Source of the DNA: Streptococcus ratti FA-1 = DSM 20564
GTDB lineage: Bacteria > Bacillota > Bacilli > Lactobacillales > Streptococcaceae
DNA: 64,000 nucleotides
Assembly: GCF_000286075.1 (NCBI RefSeq)
Contig: NZ_AJTZ01000002.1
Span: 1-64,000, forward strand
Direction of reading: 5' to 3'
Under the pieces are notes generated by a model. It was not told the origin of the DNA. It was given only the letters and a program-made list of their open reading frames with translations, and ran no database searches. A program made the translations under genes and the position numbers. Below are positions 8,456-17,597 of this stretch, one piece after another (within the stretch, counting starts at the first letter, position 1; the number at the start of each line of letters is the position of its first letter).

Positions 8456-9265
8456 ATGAGTTTTTTGAGTAAGTTCTTTCGGAAAAAAATTAAACCAGTC
8501 AATCAACTCAGATATGATAAAGATGATTTATCAATAAGGCTATTTCTAGACGTTCCTTATTCTGAAAAAGATGAGGCAAAACAGCTAGGTGCTAAATGGC
8601 ATCCACAAATGAAAAAATGGTACACTCAGTGTGAAAGAGAAGACTATGTTAGATTTTCAAAATGGCTATTGAAAAGAAGCGATGATGTTATTATTGCAAC
8701 AGATTATCTATATATTATTGAGGGACATCAAGAATGCTGGAAATGTAAGCAATCTACTTTAGTCGTAGGACTAGGAATAGGTGAATATATTCATATCTTT
8801 GGGGATCTCTATAATGCAGAAATTGAAATTGTTGAAGATTCTGTGGGTGTAGGAGAAGAAGTGCACTTGGCTTGGACTGAGAAAGAATCTGATATACCTC
8901 CTAAATTATTGAATTATTTAAAAGAACATTATTTTGTCAAAATGATGTATTCTAAAACACTTGGGAAACACACTTTTGCTAACTATTGTCAGCACTGTAA
9001 TGTTTTACAAGGAAATTGGTTTTTATTTTCTGAACCAGATAGCCCGTTGTCTACTTGTGTTGAAGGAGCTGAGCTAGAAAGCAGAATGAATAAGCTAAAA
9101 ATAAGAATGATTCCAATTGAAGATGATTTGATTGTAAAATGGGACGTAGAATGGTGCAGTAACGATTTTGCCTATTTAAAATTTGGGAAAACAGAAGAAC
9201 TAGTTCTATCAACAGTACCAAGTAATGATTGTGTTTCCTATGAAGAATTATATACTGTCGAATAA
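8456..9265 (+). CDS. DUF5710-domain protein with two CxxC pairs
   Basis: 269 residues. Residues about 20-60 ([23 protein letters not shown]) match the DUF5710 domain, a short module found near helicase, nuclease and primase-like proteins. Further on there are two cysteine pairs, CWKCKQ and YCQHCN, which may form one zinc site. The rest is acidic and unrecognised. AAAGGAGAGGAG precedes the ATG. It sits 17 bp before valS and its base composition is more AT-rich than its neighbours, suggesting a later arrival. No function can be assigned. Confidence 0.7.
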   Translation: MSFLSKFFRKKIKPVNQLRYDKDDLSIRLFLDVPYSEKDEAKQLGAKWHPQMKKWYTQCEREDYVRFSKWLLKRSDDVIIATDYLYIIEGHQECWKCKQSTLVVGLGIGEYIHIFGDLYNAEIEIVEDSVGVGEEVHLAWTEKESDIPPKLLNYLKEHYFVKMMYSKTLGKHTFANYCQHCNVLQGNWFLFSEPDSPLSTCVEGAELESRMNKLKIRMIPIEDDLIVKWDVEWCSNDFAYLKFGKTEELVLSTVPSNDCVSYEELYTVE

Positions 9266-9282
9266 ACAAAGGAGCAAAACTA

Positions 9283-11934
9283 ATGTCAAAACAATTATCA
9301 CCAAAATACAATCCAGCTGAGGTTGAAGCTGGGCGTTATCAGAAATGGCTTGATGAGGATGTTTTCAAGCCGTCAGGAGACAAGAAGGCGCACCCATATT
9401 CCATCGTGATTCCGCCGCCAAATGTGACAGGAAAACTGCACCTTGGTCATGCTTGGGACACGACTTTGCAGGATATTATTATCCGTCAAAAGCGCATGCA
9501 GGGCTTTGATACCCTCTGGCTGCCCGGTATGGATCATGCGGGGATTGCGACGCAGGCTAAGGTTGAAGCCCGCTTGGCTGAAGACGGGATTTCCCGCTAT
9601 GACCTCGGCCGTGAAAAATTCCTCGATAAGGTCTGGGAATGGAAGGATGAATATGCGGCAACCATCAAGGAACAGTGGGGCAAGATGGGAATTTCCGTTG
9701 ATTATTCGCGGGAACGTTTCACCCTTGATGAAGGCCTGTCCAAAGCGGTTCGCAAGGTTTTCGTGGAACTCTATAAAAAGGGCTGGATCTACCGCGGCGA
9801 ATTTATCATCAACTGGGACCCTAAGGCCCGCACAGCTTTGTCTGACATCGAAGTCATCCACAAGGATGTGGAAGGTGCCTTCTATCACATGAATTATATG
9901 CTGGAAGATGGCTCGCGCGCTTTGGAAGTTGCGACCACTCGTCCAGAGACCATGTTTGGAGATACGGCTGTCGCTGTCAATCCAAACGATGAGCGCTACA
10001 AGGATCTGATTGGCAAAAATGTTATCCTGCCAATCGTCAACAAACCAATCCCAATCGTGGGCGACGAACACGCTGATCCAGAATTTGGAACGGGGGTCGT
10101 TAAAATCACGCCTGCCCATGATCCGAACGATTTCCTTGTAGGTCAACGCCACAATCTGCCTCAAGTCAATGTCATGAATGACGACGGAACCATGAACGAG
10201 CTGGCTGGTGAATTTGCAGGTATGGATCGTTTTGAGGCACGCAAGGCAACGGTTGCCAAATTAGAGGAAATCGGCGCTCTTGTGAGAATCGAAAAAATGA
10301 CCCATTCAGTCGGTCACTCAGAACGTACCGGAGTCATGGTTGAACCTCGCCTGTCAACTCAATGGTTCGTTAAGATGGATGAGTTGGCTAAAAATGCCAT
10401 TGCCAACCAAGACACAGATGACAAAGTGGACTTTTACCCGCCGCGTTTCAACGATACCTTCCTCCAATGGATGGAAAATGTTCACGACTGGGTTATCTCC
10501 CGTCAGCTCTGGTGGGGTCATCAAATTCCTGCTTGGTACAATGCCGATGGTGACATGTATGTCGGTGAAGAGGCACCAGAGGGCGACGGCTGGAAACAGG
10601 ACGAAGATGTGCTTGATACTTGGTTCAGCTCTGCCCTCTGGCCATTCTCAACCATGGGCTGGCCGGACACGGACTCAGAAGATTTCAAATGTTACTTCCC
10701 AACCTCAACCCTTGTGACCGGTTACGACATCATCTTCTTCTGGGTGTCCCGCATGATTTTCCAATCCCTAGAATTCACTGGCCGCCGTCCTTTCAAGAAT
10801 GTTCTGATTCACGGCCTTATTCGTGACGAGCAAGGCCGCAAGATGTCTAAATCGCTCGGTAATGGAATCGACCCCATGGATGTTGTCGATAAATACGGTG
10901 CTGACGCTCTGCGCTGGTTCCTCTCAAATGGCTCTGCGCCGGGTCAAGACGTGCGTTTCTCTTACGAAAAGATGGACGCTGCCTGGAATTTCATCAACAA
11001 GATTTGGAACATTTCCCGCTATATCCTCATGAACAATGAAGATCTTAGCCTTGACCAAGCGACTGCAAATGTTGACAAGGTCGCAGCAGGTACAGCTGGC
11101 AATGTGACGGATCGCTGGATTCTCCACAATCTCAATGAAACCATTGCCAAGGTCACTGAAAACTTCGACAAGTTCGAGTTTGGCGTGGCTGGTCATATCC
11201 TCTACAACTTCATCTGGGATGAATTTGCTGACTGGTATGTGGAGTTGACCAAGGAAGTGCTTTACAGCGACAATGAAGACGAAAAAGTCATCACGCGCTC
11301 TGTCCTCCTCTACACTTTGGACAAAATCCTGCGTCTCCTCCACCCTATCATGCCGTTTGTGACGGAAGAAATCTTCGGCCAAATCTCTGAAGGTACTATC
11401 GTGACAGCGGACTATCCGACGGTTAATCCTGCTTTTGAAAATGCCGCTGCGCATTCTGGCGTGGAAAGCCTCAAAGACCTGATCCGTGCTGTACGTAATG
11501 CGCGTGCAGAAGTCAACGTAGCCCCAAGCAAACCAATCACTATCCTTGTCAAAACAAGCGACAGCGAGCTTGAAAACTTCTTTAACAGCAATGTCAACTA
11601 CATCAAACGCTTCACCAATCCAGAACATCTGGAAATCAGCTCTGCTATCGCCGCCCCAGAACTGGCCATGTCAAGCGTCATCACAGGTGCCGAAATCTTC
11701 CTGCCACTGGCAGACCTGCTTAACGTGGAAGAAGAACTGGCCCGCCTCAACAAAGAACTCGCCAAATGGCAAAAAGAACTGGACCTGGTGGCCCGCAAAC
11801 TCAGCAACGAAAAATTCATCGCCAATGCCAAACCCGAAATCGTCCAAAAAGAGCGCGACAAACAAGCCGACTACCAAGCCAAATACGATGCCACAGTGGA
11901 GCGGATTAAAGAGATGGAGAGGTTGGTTAAGTAA
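9283..11934 (+). CDS. valS: Valyl-tRNA synthetase
   Basis: 883 residues, full length for bacterial ValRS. The class I motifs are KLHLGHAWD (HIGH) and RKMSKSLGN (KMSKS). The editing domain lies between them ([17 protein letters not shown]). The anticodon-binding domain follows, and the C-terminal coiled coil ([23 protein letters not shown]) ends the protein. AAGGAG precedes the ATG. It charges tRNA-Val with valine and proofreads threonine. The valine-type T-box at 6428-6674 is its likely regulator, although four genes lie between. Its strong codon bias contrasts with the AT-rich genes on either side. Confidence 0.98.
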   Translation: MSKQLSPKYNPAEVEAGRYQKWLDEDVFKPSGDKKAHPYSIVIPPPNVTGKLHLGHAWDTTLQDIIIRQKRMQGFDTLWLPGMDHAGIATQAKVEARLAEDGISRYDLGREKFLDKVWEWKDEYAATIKEQWGKMGISVDYSRERFTLDEGLSKAVRKVFVELYKKGWIYRGEFIINWDPKARTALSDIEVIHKDVEGAFYHMNYMLEDGSRALEVATTRPETMFGDTAVAVNPNDERYKDLIGKNVILPIVNKPIPIVGDEHADPEFGTGVVKITPAHDPNDFLVGQRHNLPQVNVMNDDGTMNELAGEFAGMDRFEARKATVAKLEEIGALVRIEKMTHSVGHSERTGVMVEPRLSTQWFVKMDELAKNAIANQDTDDKVDFYPPRFNDTFLQWMENVHDWVISRQLWWGHQIPAWYNADGDMYVGEEAPEGDGWKQDEDVLDTWFSSALWPFSTMGWPDTDSEDFKCYFPTSTLVTGYDIIFFWVSRMIFQSLEFTGRRPFKNVLIHGLIRDEQGRKMSKSLGNGIDPMDVVDKYGADALRWFLSNGSAPGQDVRFSYEKMDAAWNFINKIWNISRYILMNNEDLSLDQATANVDKVAAGTAGNVTDRWILHNLNETIAKVTENFDKFEFGVAGHILYNFIWDEFADWYVELTKEVLYSDNEDEKVITRSVLLYTLDKILRLLHPIMPFVTEEIFGQISEGTIVTADYPTVNPAFENAAAHSGVESLKDLIRAVRNARAEVNVAPSKPITILVKTSDSELENFFNSNVNYIKRFTNPEHLEISSAIAAPELAMSSVITGAEIFLPLADLLNVEEELARLNKELAKWQKELDLVARKLSNEKFIANAKPEIVQKERDKQADYQAKYDATVERIKEMERLVK

Positions 11935-11952
11935 GGTAAGATAAACAAAATG

Positions 11953-11986
11953 CCCAGCCTAGGAAGGTTGGGTTTTGTGGTATAAT
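11953..11986 (+). promoter_or_regulatory. valS terminator fused to the promoter of the ATPase gene
   Basis: CCCAGCCT pairs with AGGTTGGG (11953-11973), the T-rich tail follows, and TGG-TATAAT (extended -10, 11978-11986) begins within 5 bases of the T-run. The terminator tail therefore occupies the -35 spacer of the next promoter. Confidence 0.6.
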
Positions 11987-12019
11987 TAGGAAGAAATTTT
12001 TAATGAAATAGGTACTAAT

Positions 12020-13756
12020 ATGTTACAAAAAATTCAGTTTATAAACTATAAATGTTTCGAAGATTCTACGGTTGAATTTAAAGATGTTACAATTGCTGTA
12101 GGAAAAAATAATGCAGGGAAATCTACAATGATTGAAGGTTTGCGCTTGATAGCACTTGCGATTAGATACGGTTCAAGGCATAATTATGTAGATTTGCCGC
12201 TCTTTTTCCATCAGCGAAATAAAAAATCCAAAAAATTAAAATTGGATACATTAAAAATTGATTTACGAACAGTCTCCCATTTTTATAGAGAAGATTATAT
12301 TTCACGAATTATCGCATATTTTGATAATGATTTGCGGATTGAAATTTATATTTCAGAGAATGAAGCGTATGCTTGTTACTATGAAAAGTCAGGTAAAAAT
12401 ATAAAATCTAAAGAAAAATTTTTATCAAGTGATTTTCCTAAAGTTGAAATATTACCACAAATAGGTTTAATAAAAGAGGAAGAGAAAGGCTTAGCGGATA
12501 GTACTATAGTAAATGGTAGAGATACTTATTTATCTAGTCGTCATTTTAGGAATGAAATACTATTTGAAAAAAAATTAAACAAGAATATTTATGATGAATT
12601 TTGTCAATTAGCCGAGAAAACATGGAACGGTTTAAAAATAAATGAATTAATCGAACCCTCCATCGGATTTAATGATGATACAATACCTCCGATTCAATTG
12701 ATGGTAGAAGCAGATAGATTTACTTCTGAGATTGGTTTTATGGGGAGTGGATTACAAATGTGGCTTCAAATTATTTGGTTTATTTGTAAATCATTAGGAT
12801 CTGATACGATAATATTGGATGAACCAGATGTATATATGCATCCTGATTTGCAGAGGAGCTTGGTAAAAATTGTAAAACAACGTTTTAAACAAGTTATTAT
12901 TGCTTCTCATTCGGTAGAAATTCTTTCAGAGGTCAATCCAGAAAATGTTGTGATGATTGATAAGACGAGAAAATGGATGAAATTTTCTTCCGATGTCATT
13001 TCAGTTCAAAATGCATTGGAAGATTTGGGAAGTTCTCAAAATATAACCTTATTGAGAATTGCAAATGCTAAAAAGTGTATTTTTGTTGAGAATTCTAATG
13101 ATTTGAAGCTTTTAAATAAAATCTATGAAAAATTTTATCCTGATAATAATGATTCATTACTTACACTTCCATTCGTAGAATTAAAAGGAGCAAGTAATCT
13201 TCCGCAAGCATTTGGACTTTCTAAATTATTTAAAAATGAAACAAATGGAGATATAAAAGCAATCTGTATTTTGGATAGAGATTATTTTCCACAAGAATAT
13301 TTAGATAAGAAGTTAATTGACGCGACCAATGCCAGTTTAGATTTAAGGTTTTGGAAAAAGAAAGAGATTGAAAACTATTTTCTTATTCCAAATGTCTTAT
13401 TTTCTATCTCAGGTATGAAAGATAAGAATGAATTCTTATCAACTCTTAATAAAAAAATTGATGAAAACTTTAGGGATGAAATTGCTGATTCATTGGCTAG
13501 TAAACTTCAGAGTATTAATCCAAAGTGGGATATATCTAAGGCTAATATGGAGGCTAGAAAAATCCGTGATGGATCGTGGAAATCATTAGATAATAAATTA
13601 TCTATCGTTGGTGGTAAAGCTGTTTTAAAAATGTTAAGGTGTTGGTATCAAAAAGATTTTCAAAAATCTTGTTCGATTGACGATATAATTAGAAATTCAA
13701 AAGTAGAAGATTTTGATAGCGAAATTATTGAAGTTGTTGAATGGCTCAGAAATTAA
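12020..13756 (+). CDS. AAA/ABC-type ATPase with TOPRIM/DUF4435-like C-terminus, candidate defence protein
   Basis: 578 residues. The N-terminal half is an OLD/SMC-like ATPase: Walker A GKNNAGKST (28-36), signature-like MGSGLQ (241-246), Walker B ILDEPD (265-270) and an H-loop ASHSVE (295-300). The second half has a TOPRIM-like pattern: FVEN (355-358), ILDRDY (417-422) and WKKKEIENYFL (445-455). The last motif resembles DUF4435/AriB proteins and OLD nucleases. The architecture resembles a single-chain PARIS (AriA-AriB) or OLD-type defence protein. The ribosome site is weak (ATAGGT). It is AT-rich, unlike valS, and followed after about 150 bp by a second unknown gene. The defence role is inferred. 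Confidence 0.75.
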   Translation: MLQKIQFINYKCFEDSTVEFKDVTIAVGKNNAGKSTMIEGLRLIALAIRYGSRHNYVDLPLFFHQRNKKSKKLKLDTLKIDLRTVSHFYREDYISRIIAYFDNDLRIEIYISENEAYACYYEKSGKNIKSKEKFLSSDFPKVEILPQIGLIKEEEKGLADSTIVNGRDTYLSSRHFRNEILFEKKLNKNIYDEFCQLAEKTWNGLKINELIEPSIGFNDDTIPPIQLMVEADRFTSEIGFMGSGLQMWLQIIWFICKSLGSDTIILDEPDVYMHPDLQRSLVKIVKQRFKQVIIASHSVEILSEVNPENVVMIDKTRKWMKFSSDVISVQNALEDLGSSQNITLLRIANAKKCIFVENSNDLKLLNKIYEKFYPDNNDSLLTLPFVELKGASNLPQAFGLSKLFKNETNGDIKAICILDRDYFPQEYLDKKLIDATNASLDLRFWKKKEIENYFLIPNVLFSISGMKDKNEFLSTLNKKIDENFRDEIADSLASKLQSINPKWDISKANMEARKIRDGSWKSLDNKLSIVGGKAVLKMLRCWYQKDFQKSCSIDDIIRNSKVEDFDSEIIEVVEWLRN

Positions 13757-13846
13757 CTTTGAATAAGAGCAGTTCAGCTTATTTTTAACTTATCTTAGTA
13801 GTTGTTGCATCTATGATATATATCAAAGGTCTATGACTATTGTAAA

Positions 13847-13896
13847 CCTCCTAACCAAGTCTAGTCGTAAGGCTGGACTTAGTTTTTTGGTATAAT
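13847..13896 (+). repeat. 50-bp terminator-promoter repeat, copy A
   Basis: An AAGTCTAG/CTGGACTT hairpin is followed by TTTTTT and TGG-TATAAT. About 80% of its bases match 16144-16192. It ends transcription from the ATPase gene and starts it for the 13909 gene. The rest of the 13757-13908 gap shows nothing else. Confidence 0.65.
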
Positions 13897-13908
13897 AAAA
13901 GGAAATCT

Positions 13909-15396
13909 TTGTGGGGTAAAACTTTGAGTAATACAATCTTAAAGCAACTGGAAGTTAAAGCGAATCGTATAAAAGAAGAAATATTAAAACATAATTTTTT
14001 TAAAATTAATAGGGAAGAAGCGATAATGTTTCTAATTTCTAGACTTGAAACATCGGTTAGAATTTCTGGTGGAAAATTATTTTCAAACTTTCAAAAGGAT
14101 GATTTCTTCAGAGAAAATGAAAAATTGGTGAATATTATCCAAACTTCATTACCGTTTATATTTCGTAATTTAAAGGAAGAGTCGCAGGTAAATAATGTAA
14201 AGATAGAAGTTAATGAGCTGGTTTTATTAATTCAACAGATATATGATTATTTAGAGTTTAAAAAATATATTCAACTTTTTAAAAATAAAGTTGTAAATGT
14301 TGTTGTTAATAATCAAAAGATTCGTTTTGAGTATAAGAGTGATGTATGTAGAATAAATGAAATTTATAATGGTTATTGGCATATGAAGGAACAGCAGAAT
14401 GCAATAGAAGGTGTTAGAAATCTTCAAGATATAACAGATAATATGTTTGATTTAACAGTTGATATTAATCTTGGTAATTTTACTTTAGAGAAATATAAAA
14501 TATTCTGTAAAGGTATAGATATTCTTATGCAAGATGAGTATGCAAAAACTGTTATGATTGCTGGTGAGATTGGATATCTAAAATTTAAGAAAAAAGAATG
14601 GATTGCAAAGTTATCTCACTTGGTTCCTGAATTAGGTCAAGAAACAATAGGATATATTATTGATTTTTTGACATATGATTTTGAAGATATAAATAGTGAT
14701 CCAATCCTATCGTATTTTATCCCAATAAAAGGTAATTTGATTTTGTCATTAAGCCTATTTAGCTCACAAAGATTGGATAAGAATATACTACGATTATTAA
14801 ATCAAAAGAATCCTTCGCTTTATCAGAATGAACAAAAGAAATTAGAATTCCACCAAATTAATGAGCTGGAATCTCAGAAATTGAATATATACGATTTTGA
14901 TACGGATAAAAATGGTAGTCCAGGTGAAGATTTAATAGTATATGATAAAGTGGCAAATGCAGTCCATGTTATTGAATTAAAGTATAAATTACCAGTGGAT
15001 ACAGTAAATGAGATTAGAAATCTATCGAATCTGTTAACAAAGGCTAATAAGCAAAATATAGTTGCTAGTGAATCTTTGACAGTTGATAATGTTTTTGAAA
15101 AGTATTTTGATAATAAATACAAGGGTTACAAACCAAATAAAATAATCTTTTTTTCTTTAACTAACTATTCAATAGATTATTTTTCAGATAACTCTATTAT
15201 GTTAATTCAGCACTATGCTCAACTATTAAAAAAAGATAAGTGTTCAAAACGATTAGAAATGATTTTCAACGATAAATTTAGAGGTTTAAATTTGCAACCC
15301 AAAATCAAATTTAAAAAAATTAATTTATTTGGAAATAAAATTAAGATTCCATTCAATTATTCAGAATTTCCTCTCGGACAAGAGTTAAAATACTAG
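13909..15396 (+). CDS. Unknown protein with a PD-(D/E)XK nuclease-like motif
   Basis: Up to 495 residues, lysine- and asparagine-rich. I do not recognise the first 330 residues. Near the C-terminus the pattern GEDLIVYD...VHVIELKYK (D341, E356, K358) fits the D-x(14)-ExK core of PD-(D/E)XK nucleases and is followed by a helix with Q375-region polar residues. A nuclease role is thus plausible but unproven. The start is uncertain: TTG at 13909 (AAGGA upstream, but close to the predicted transcript start) or TTG at 13924 (GGGG 8 bases upstream). No ATG is near. It pairs in context and composition with the ATPase gene before it. Confidence 0.65.
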   Translation: MWGKTLSNTILKQLEVKANRIKEEILKHNFFKINREEAIMFLISRLETSVRISGGKLFSNFQKDDFFRENEKLVNIIQTSLPFIFRNLKEESQVNNVKIEVNELVLLIQQIYDYLEFKKYIQLFKNKVVNVVVNNQKIRFEYKSDVCRINEIYNGYWHMKEQQNAIEGVRNLQDITDNMFDLTVDINLGNFTLEKYKIFCKGIDILMQDEYAKTVMIAGEIGYLKFKKKEWIAKLSHLVPELGQETIGYIIDFLTYDFEDINSDPILSYFIPIKGNLILSLSLFSSQRLDKNILRLLNQKNPSLYQNEQKKLEFHQINELESQKLNIYDFDTDKNGSPGEDLIVYDKVANAVHVIELKYKLPVDTVNEIRNLSNLLTKANKQNIVASESLTVDNVFEKYFDNKYKGYKPNKIIFFSLTNYSIDYFSDNSIMLIQHYAQLLKKDKCSKRLEMIFNDKFRGLNLQPKIKFKKINLFGNKIKIPFNYSEFPLGQELKY

Positions 15397-15540
15397 TACC
15401 GAGAATAGCAAGGTATTTGAATAGTGTTTTTAACATTTTCTCTGAACAAATAAAATTAAACTCTCCTCTCTAACATGTCTTCTATCTCAGGATGTAGTAA
15501 AATATAACTATAAGGTAAAAATTTTAAAAGGAATAATCTC

Positions 15541-15765
15541 ATGGTTGTACCAACTTCAGTTCGTTTGTCGGATGAGTTAAATGAAAAGCTGACTTTGTGG
15601 ACGAGTTCTTACAACATCAGCAAGTCCAAATTTATTGCGCAGGTTTTGGCAGAAAAATTGGAAGATCTTTATGATATTCAAGAAGCTGATTTGGCGATGC
15701 AGGAGTGGCTAGATGGCGATCAGGAAACTTATTCTCACGATGAGATGATGAAGCGCTATGGCTAA
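15541..15765 (+). CDS. RelB-type antitoxin, ribbon-helix-helix
   Basis: 74 residues. VPTSVRLSDELNEKLTLWTSSYNISKSKFI is the ribbon-helix-helix DNA-binding fold, followed by an acidic tail that would bind the toxin. RelB/DUF6290-like antitoxins repress their own operon. AAAAGGA precedes the ATG. The toxin reading frame begins 8 bp before this stop, the usual overlap, but the toxin is broken. The antitoxin frame itself is intact. Confidence 0.8.
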   Translation: MVVPTSVRLSDELNEKLTLWTSSYNISKSKFIAQVLAEKLEDLYDIQEADLAMQEWLDGDQETYSHDEMMKRYG

Positions 15766-16041
15766 ATATCAAGTTCGCTATGCTTCAACTTTTTTAAGGC
15801 TATGGATAAGTTGGATAGAGGAACGCAGAAGGTGATTGCCAAGTAGATTGATAAATATTTGGTAAATGTTGACTTTCCCAAAGCGCCAGGGAAATACCTA
15901 ACAGGAAATCTTTCAGGTTATGTCCGTTTTTGTGTAGGTTCCTATCGCATTATTGCTCAGGTTGATGATGAAAATTTTATCATTATGAATGTTCCTGTGG
16001 CTATGCACTCAGCTGTTTATAAATTTAAAGAGAAAGACTGA
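15758..16041 (+). pseudogene. RelE-type toxin, inactivated by a frameshift and a stop
   Basis: From the ATG at 15758 the frame reads MAKYQVRYASTF and then shifts at a run of six T (15790-15796). Adding one base restores FKAMDKLDRGTQKVIAK, which then meets an in-frame TAG at 15844-15846. After that the frame continues IDKYLVNVDFPKAPG...VRFCVGSYRIIAQVDDENFIIM to 16041, which is the RelE/ParE C-terminal half. With two lesions no full-length toxin can be made. The family is clear from the YRIIAQVDDE strand. Confidence 0.78.
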
Positions 16042-16143
16042 AGTTAAGCTTTCTTTAAGAAATCTTTCAGTTCGTTTTAAGCTAGGATAGATACACTATA
16101 CCTATCCTAGCAATAGGAACCCCAAAACTTTTCTTTTTCATAA

Positions 16144-16192
16144 TCTCCTAAACAAGTCCAGCCATATGGTTGAGCTTGTTTTTTGGTATAAT
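16144..16192 (+). repeat. 50-bp terminator-promoter repeat, copy B
   Basis: Same design as copy A: AAGTCCAGCC/GGTTGAGCTT hairpin, TTTTTT, then TGG-TATAAT. Together the two copies bracket the 13909 gene and the toxin-antitoxin pair in direct orientation. Confidence 0.65.
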
Positions 16193-16222
16193 TAGGATTC
16201 ATCCAATGTCGATGAGAAAATA

Positions 16223-16366
16223 ATGGGAAACAGACGTTTAAGTTTACTGTATAATTTGCAGAATTTATACAATTCCCGCGATGTAGGAAGTGTGGATGAT
16301 CAGCTTTCCGACTATTTAATTTATAATTATCAAGAGCTACGGAAAGACACTTTTGTCAACATTTAG
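16223..16366 (+). pseudogene. Short fragment resembling the N-terminus of an RpiR/MurR regulator
   Basis: 47 codons starting MGNRRLSLLYNLQNLYNS and stopping at TAG 16364. The pattern of hydrophobic positions followed by SDYLIYNYQELRKDTFVNI resembles the first helices of RpiR-family regulators. A second frame beyond the stop reads HLDYDNLKNFH, which may be the continuation. It lacks the SIS domain and is likely a remnant. The rest of 16367-16607 shows only an AGTCGT/ACGACT inverted repeat (16466-16498) and no gene. Confidence 0.35.
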
Positions 16367-16607
16367 ATTACGATAATTTAAAGAATTTCCACTGCTGCAA
16401 GCCAAAAATCAACAAGAATTTCTGACTAATTTAGCTATGTCTGTAGTATAATAGAGGTAGTTAAAGTCGTCTGAAATTAAAATAAAAATAAACGACTGAA
16501 GAGTTTGATTTCTTCTATTATTTCAATTTCTTATCTATCTAATTTTTAAGGAGTTATTCAAAGGAAGGTAAGAGTATACTATTTTTATAAAGAACAGGGA
16601 GTTTTTA

Positions 16608-17597
16608 ATGAAAAAGAAATTAGTAAAACTTGTTTTGAGTCTGCTGACTGTTTTTCTTTTGTCAGCTTGTCGTAGTAATAACACAGATCCGCAAGAGGCT
16701 TTTAGTCAAACGGAGGCAGAGCAGACTGAAAAAGAGACAAAAGAGCAAACCACTTCAAGCAGTTCCTCTAAGGAGGTTACTGAAGCGGAAGTGTCTGATG
16801 AGGAGCTCTATGCTTCCACTTTGGAAAAAGTGGCTGCTGATACTACAGAGGGTCATGCGACACTGTATAGCTTTTACGATATAGATAAAAATGGTAGCAG
16901 GGAGCTGTTGACAGGCCATATGGACAGTAATGGCAAGCCTGCTCTGCTGGCGATTTATTATCTTAAGAATGGTGTTTCCACCTATTTGTCGCGTTCTTAT
17001 GTTGCTTCTGCTGGAGGTGATCGCGAAAGTACTGATATTTATGATGACGGTACAGTATATTTTGCTCAATGGTCGTCTGGTACGGGAGCTGGTACAGCTT
17101 ATCTTTATCAACTGAAAGCAGATAATTCAGGCTATGATATCCTTAAAGAACAAGACTTTGACATGTCTGCGGGTGATGAAATCCCAACCTTTAAAGATGG
17201 CCGATCAGCAGTTGATATTTCACGACTCGATTGGAAGTCCTTCCAAGAAAAAACAAATGATACTAGTCAAAAAGATTTAAATATTGATGAAATTAATAGC
17301 GGTAATTTTCAATCCTTGGCTGGTATTTGGAAAAACGGCAAAGGCGAGACATTAGAAATTACTTCTGATGGTAAAGTAAACGGCACAATGACTTTACAAG
17401 GGGTTAAAGACTCTGGAAATAAGAGTGAGGTCCCATATGCCAGCTTAAGATCAGGAAATACAGGTGCAGCCTTGGCTTTATTTAAGATTGGCTTTAAGAA
17501 TCCTCGAGGAGATCAATCAGATACAAGCAAACCTCGTATTTTAGTGACACAAAATGCTGGGAACTACCCGGCAGAAGAGTATTACTATCGCCAATAG
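16608..17597 (+). CDS. Surface lipoprotein with EF-hand-like loop and C-terminal DUF6287-like region
   Basis: 329 residues. A lipoprotein signal peptide ends in the lipobox LLSAC (Cys21), followed by a low-complexity Ser/Thr/Glu linker (residues 25-62). Residues 91-101 (DIDKNGSRELL) look like a calcium-binding EF-hand loop. The C-terminal 90 residues (GNFQSLAGIWKNGKGETLEIT...) resemble the DUF6287 domain of streptococcal lipoproteins. It should be lipid-anchored outside the membrane. Function is unknown. It has its own promoter region and lies alone between two remnant-rich gaps. Confidence 0.75.
   Translation: MKKKLVKLVLSLLTVFLLSACRSNNTDPQEAFSQTEAEQTEKETKEQTTSSSSSKEVTEAEVSDEELYASTLEKVAADTTEGHATLYSFYDIDKNGSRELLTGHMDSNGKPALLAIYYLKNGVSTYLSRSYVASAGGDRESTDIYDDGTVYFAQWSSGTGAGTAYLYQLKADNSGYDILKEQDFDMSAGDEIPTFKDGRSAVDISRLDWKSFQEKTNDTSQKDLNIDEINSGNFQSLAGIWKNGKGETLEITSDGKVNGTMTLQGVKDSGNKSEVPYASLRSGNTGAALALFKIGFKNPRGDQSDTSKPRILVTQNAGNYPAEEYYYRQ

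Noticed and set aside
9373-10164. A 263-codon open frame on the minus strand inside valS
   Set aside because: It is antisense to a strongly conserved gene with biased codons, which leaves long open frames by chance. No ribosome site or family is recognised.
10924-11628. A 234-codon minus-strand open frame inside valS
   Set aside because: Same reason: antisense shadow of valS with no start signal or recognisable domain.
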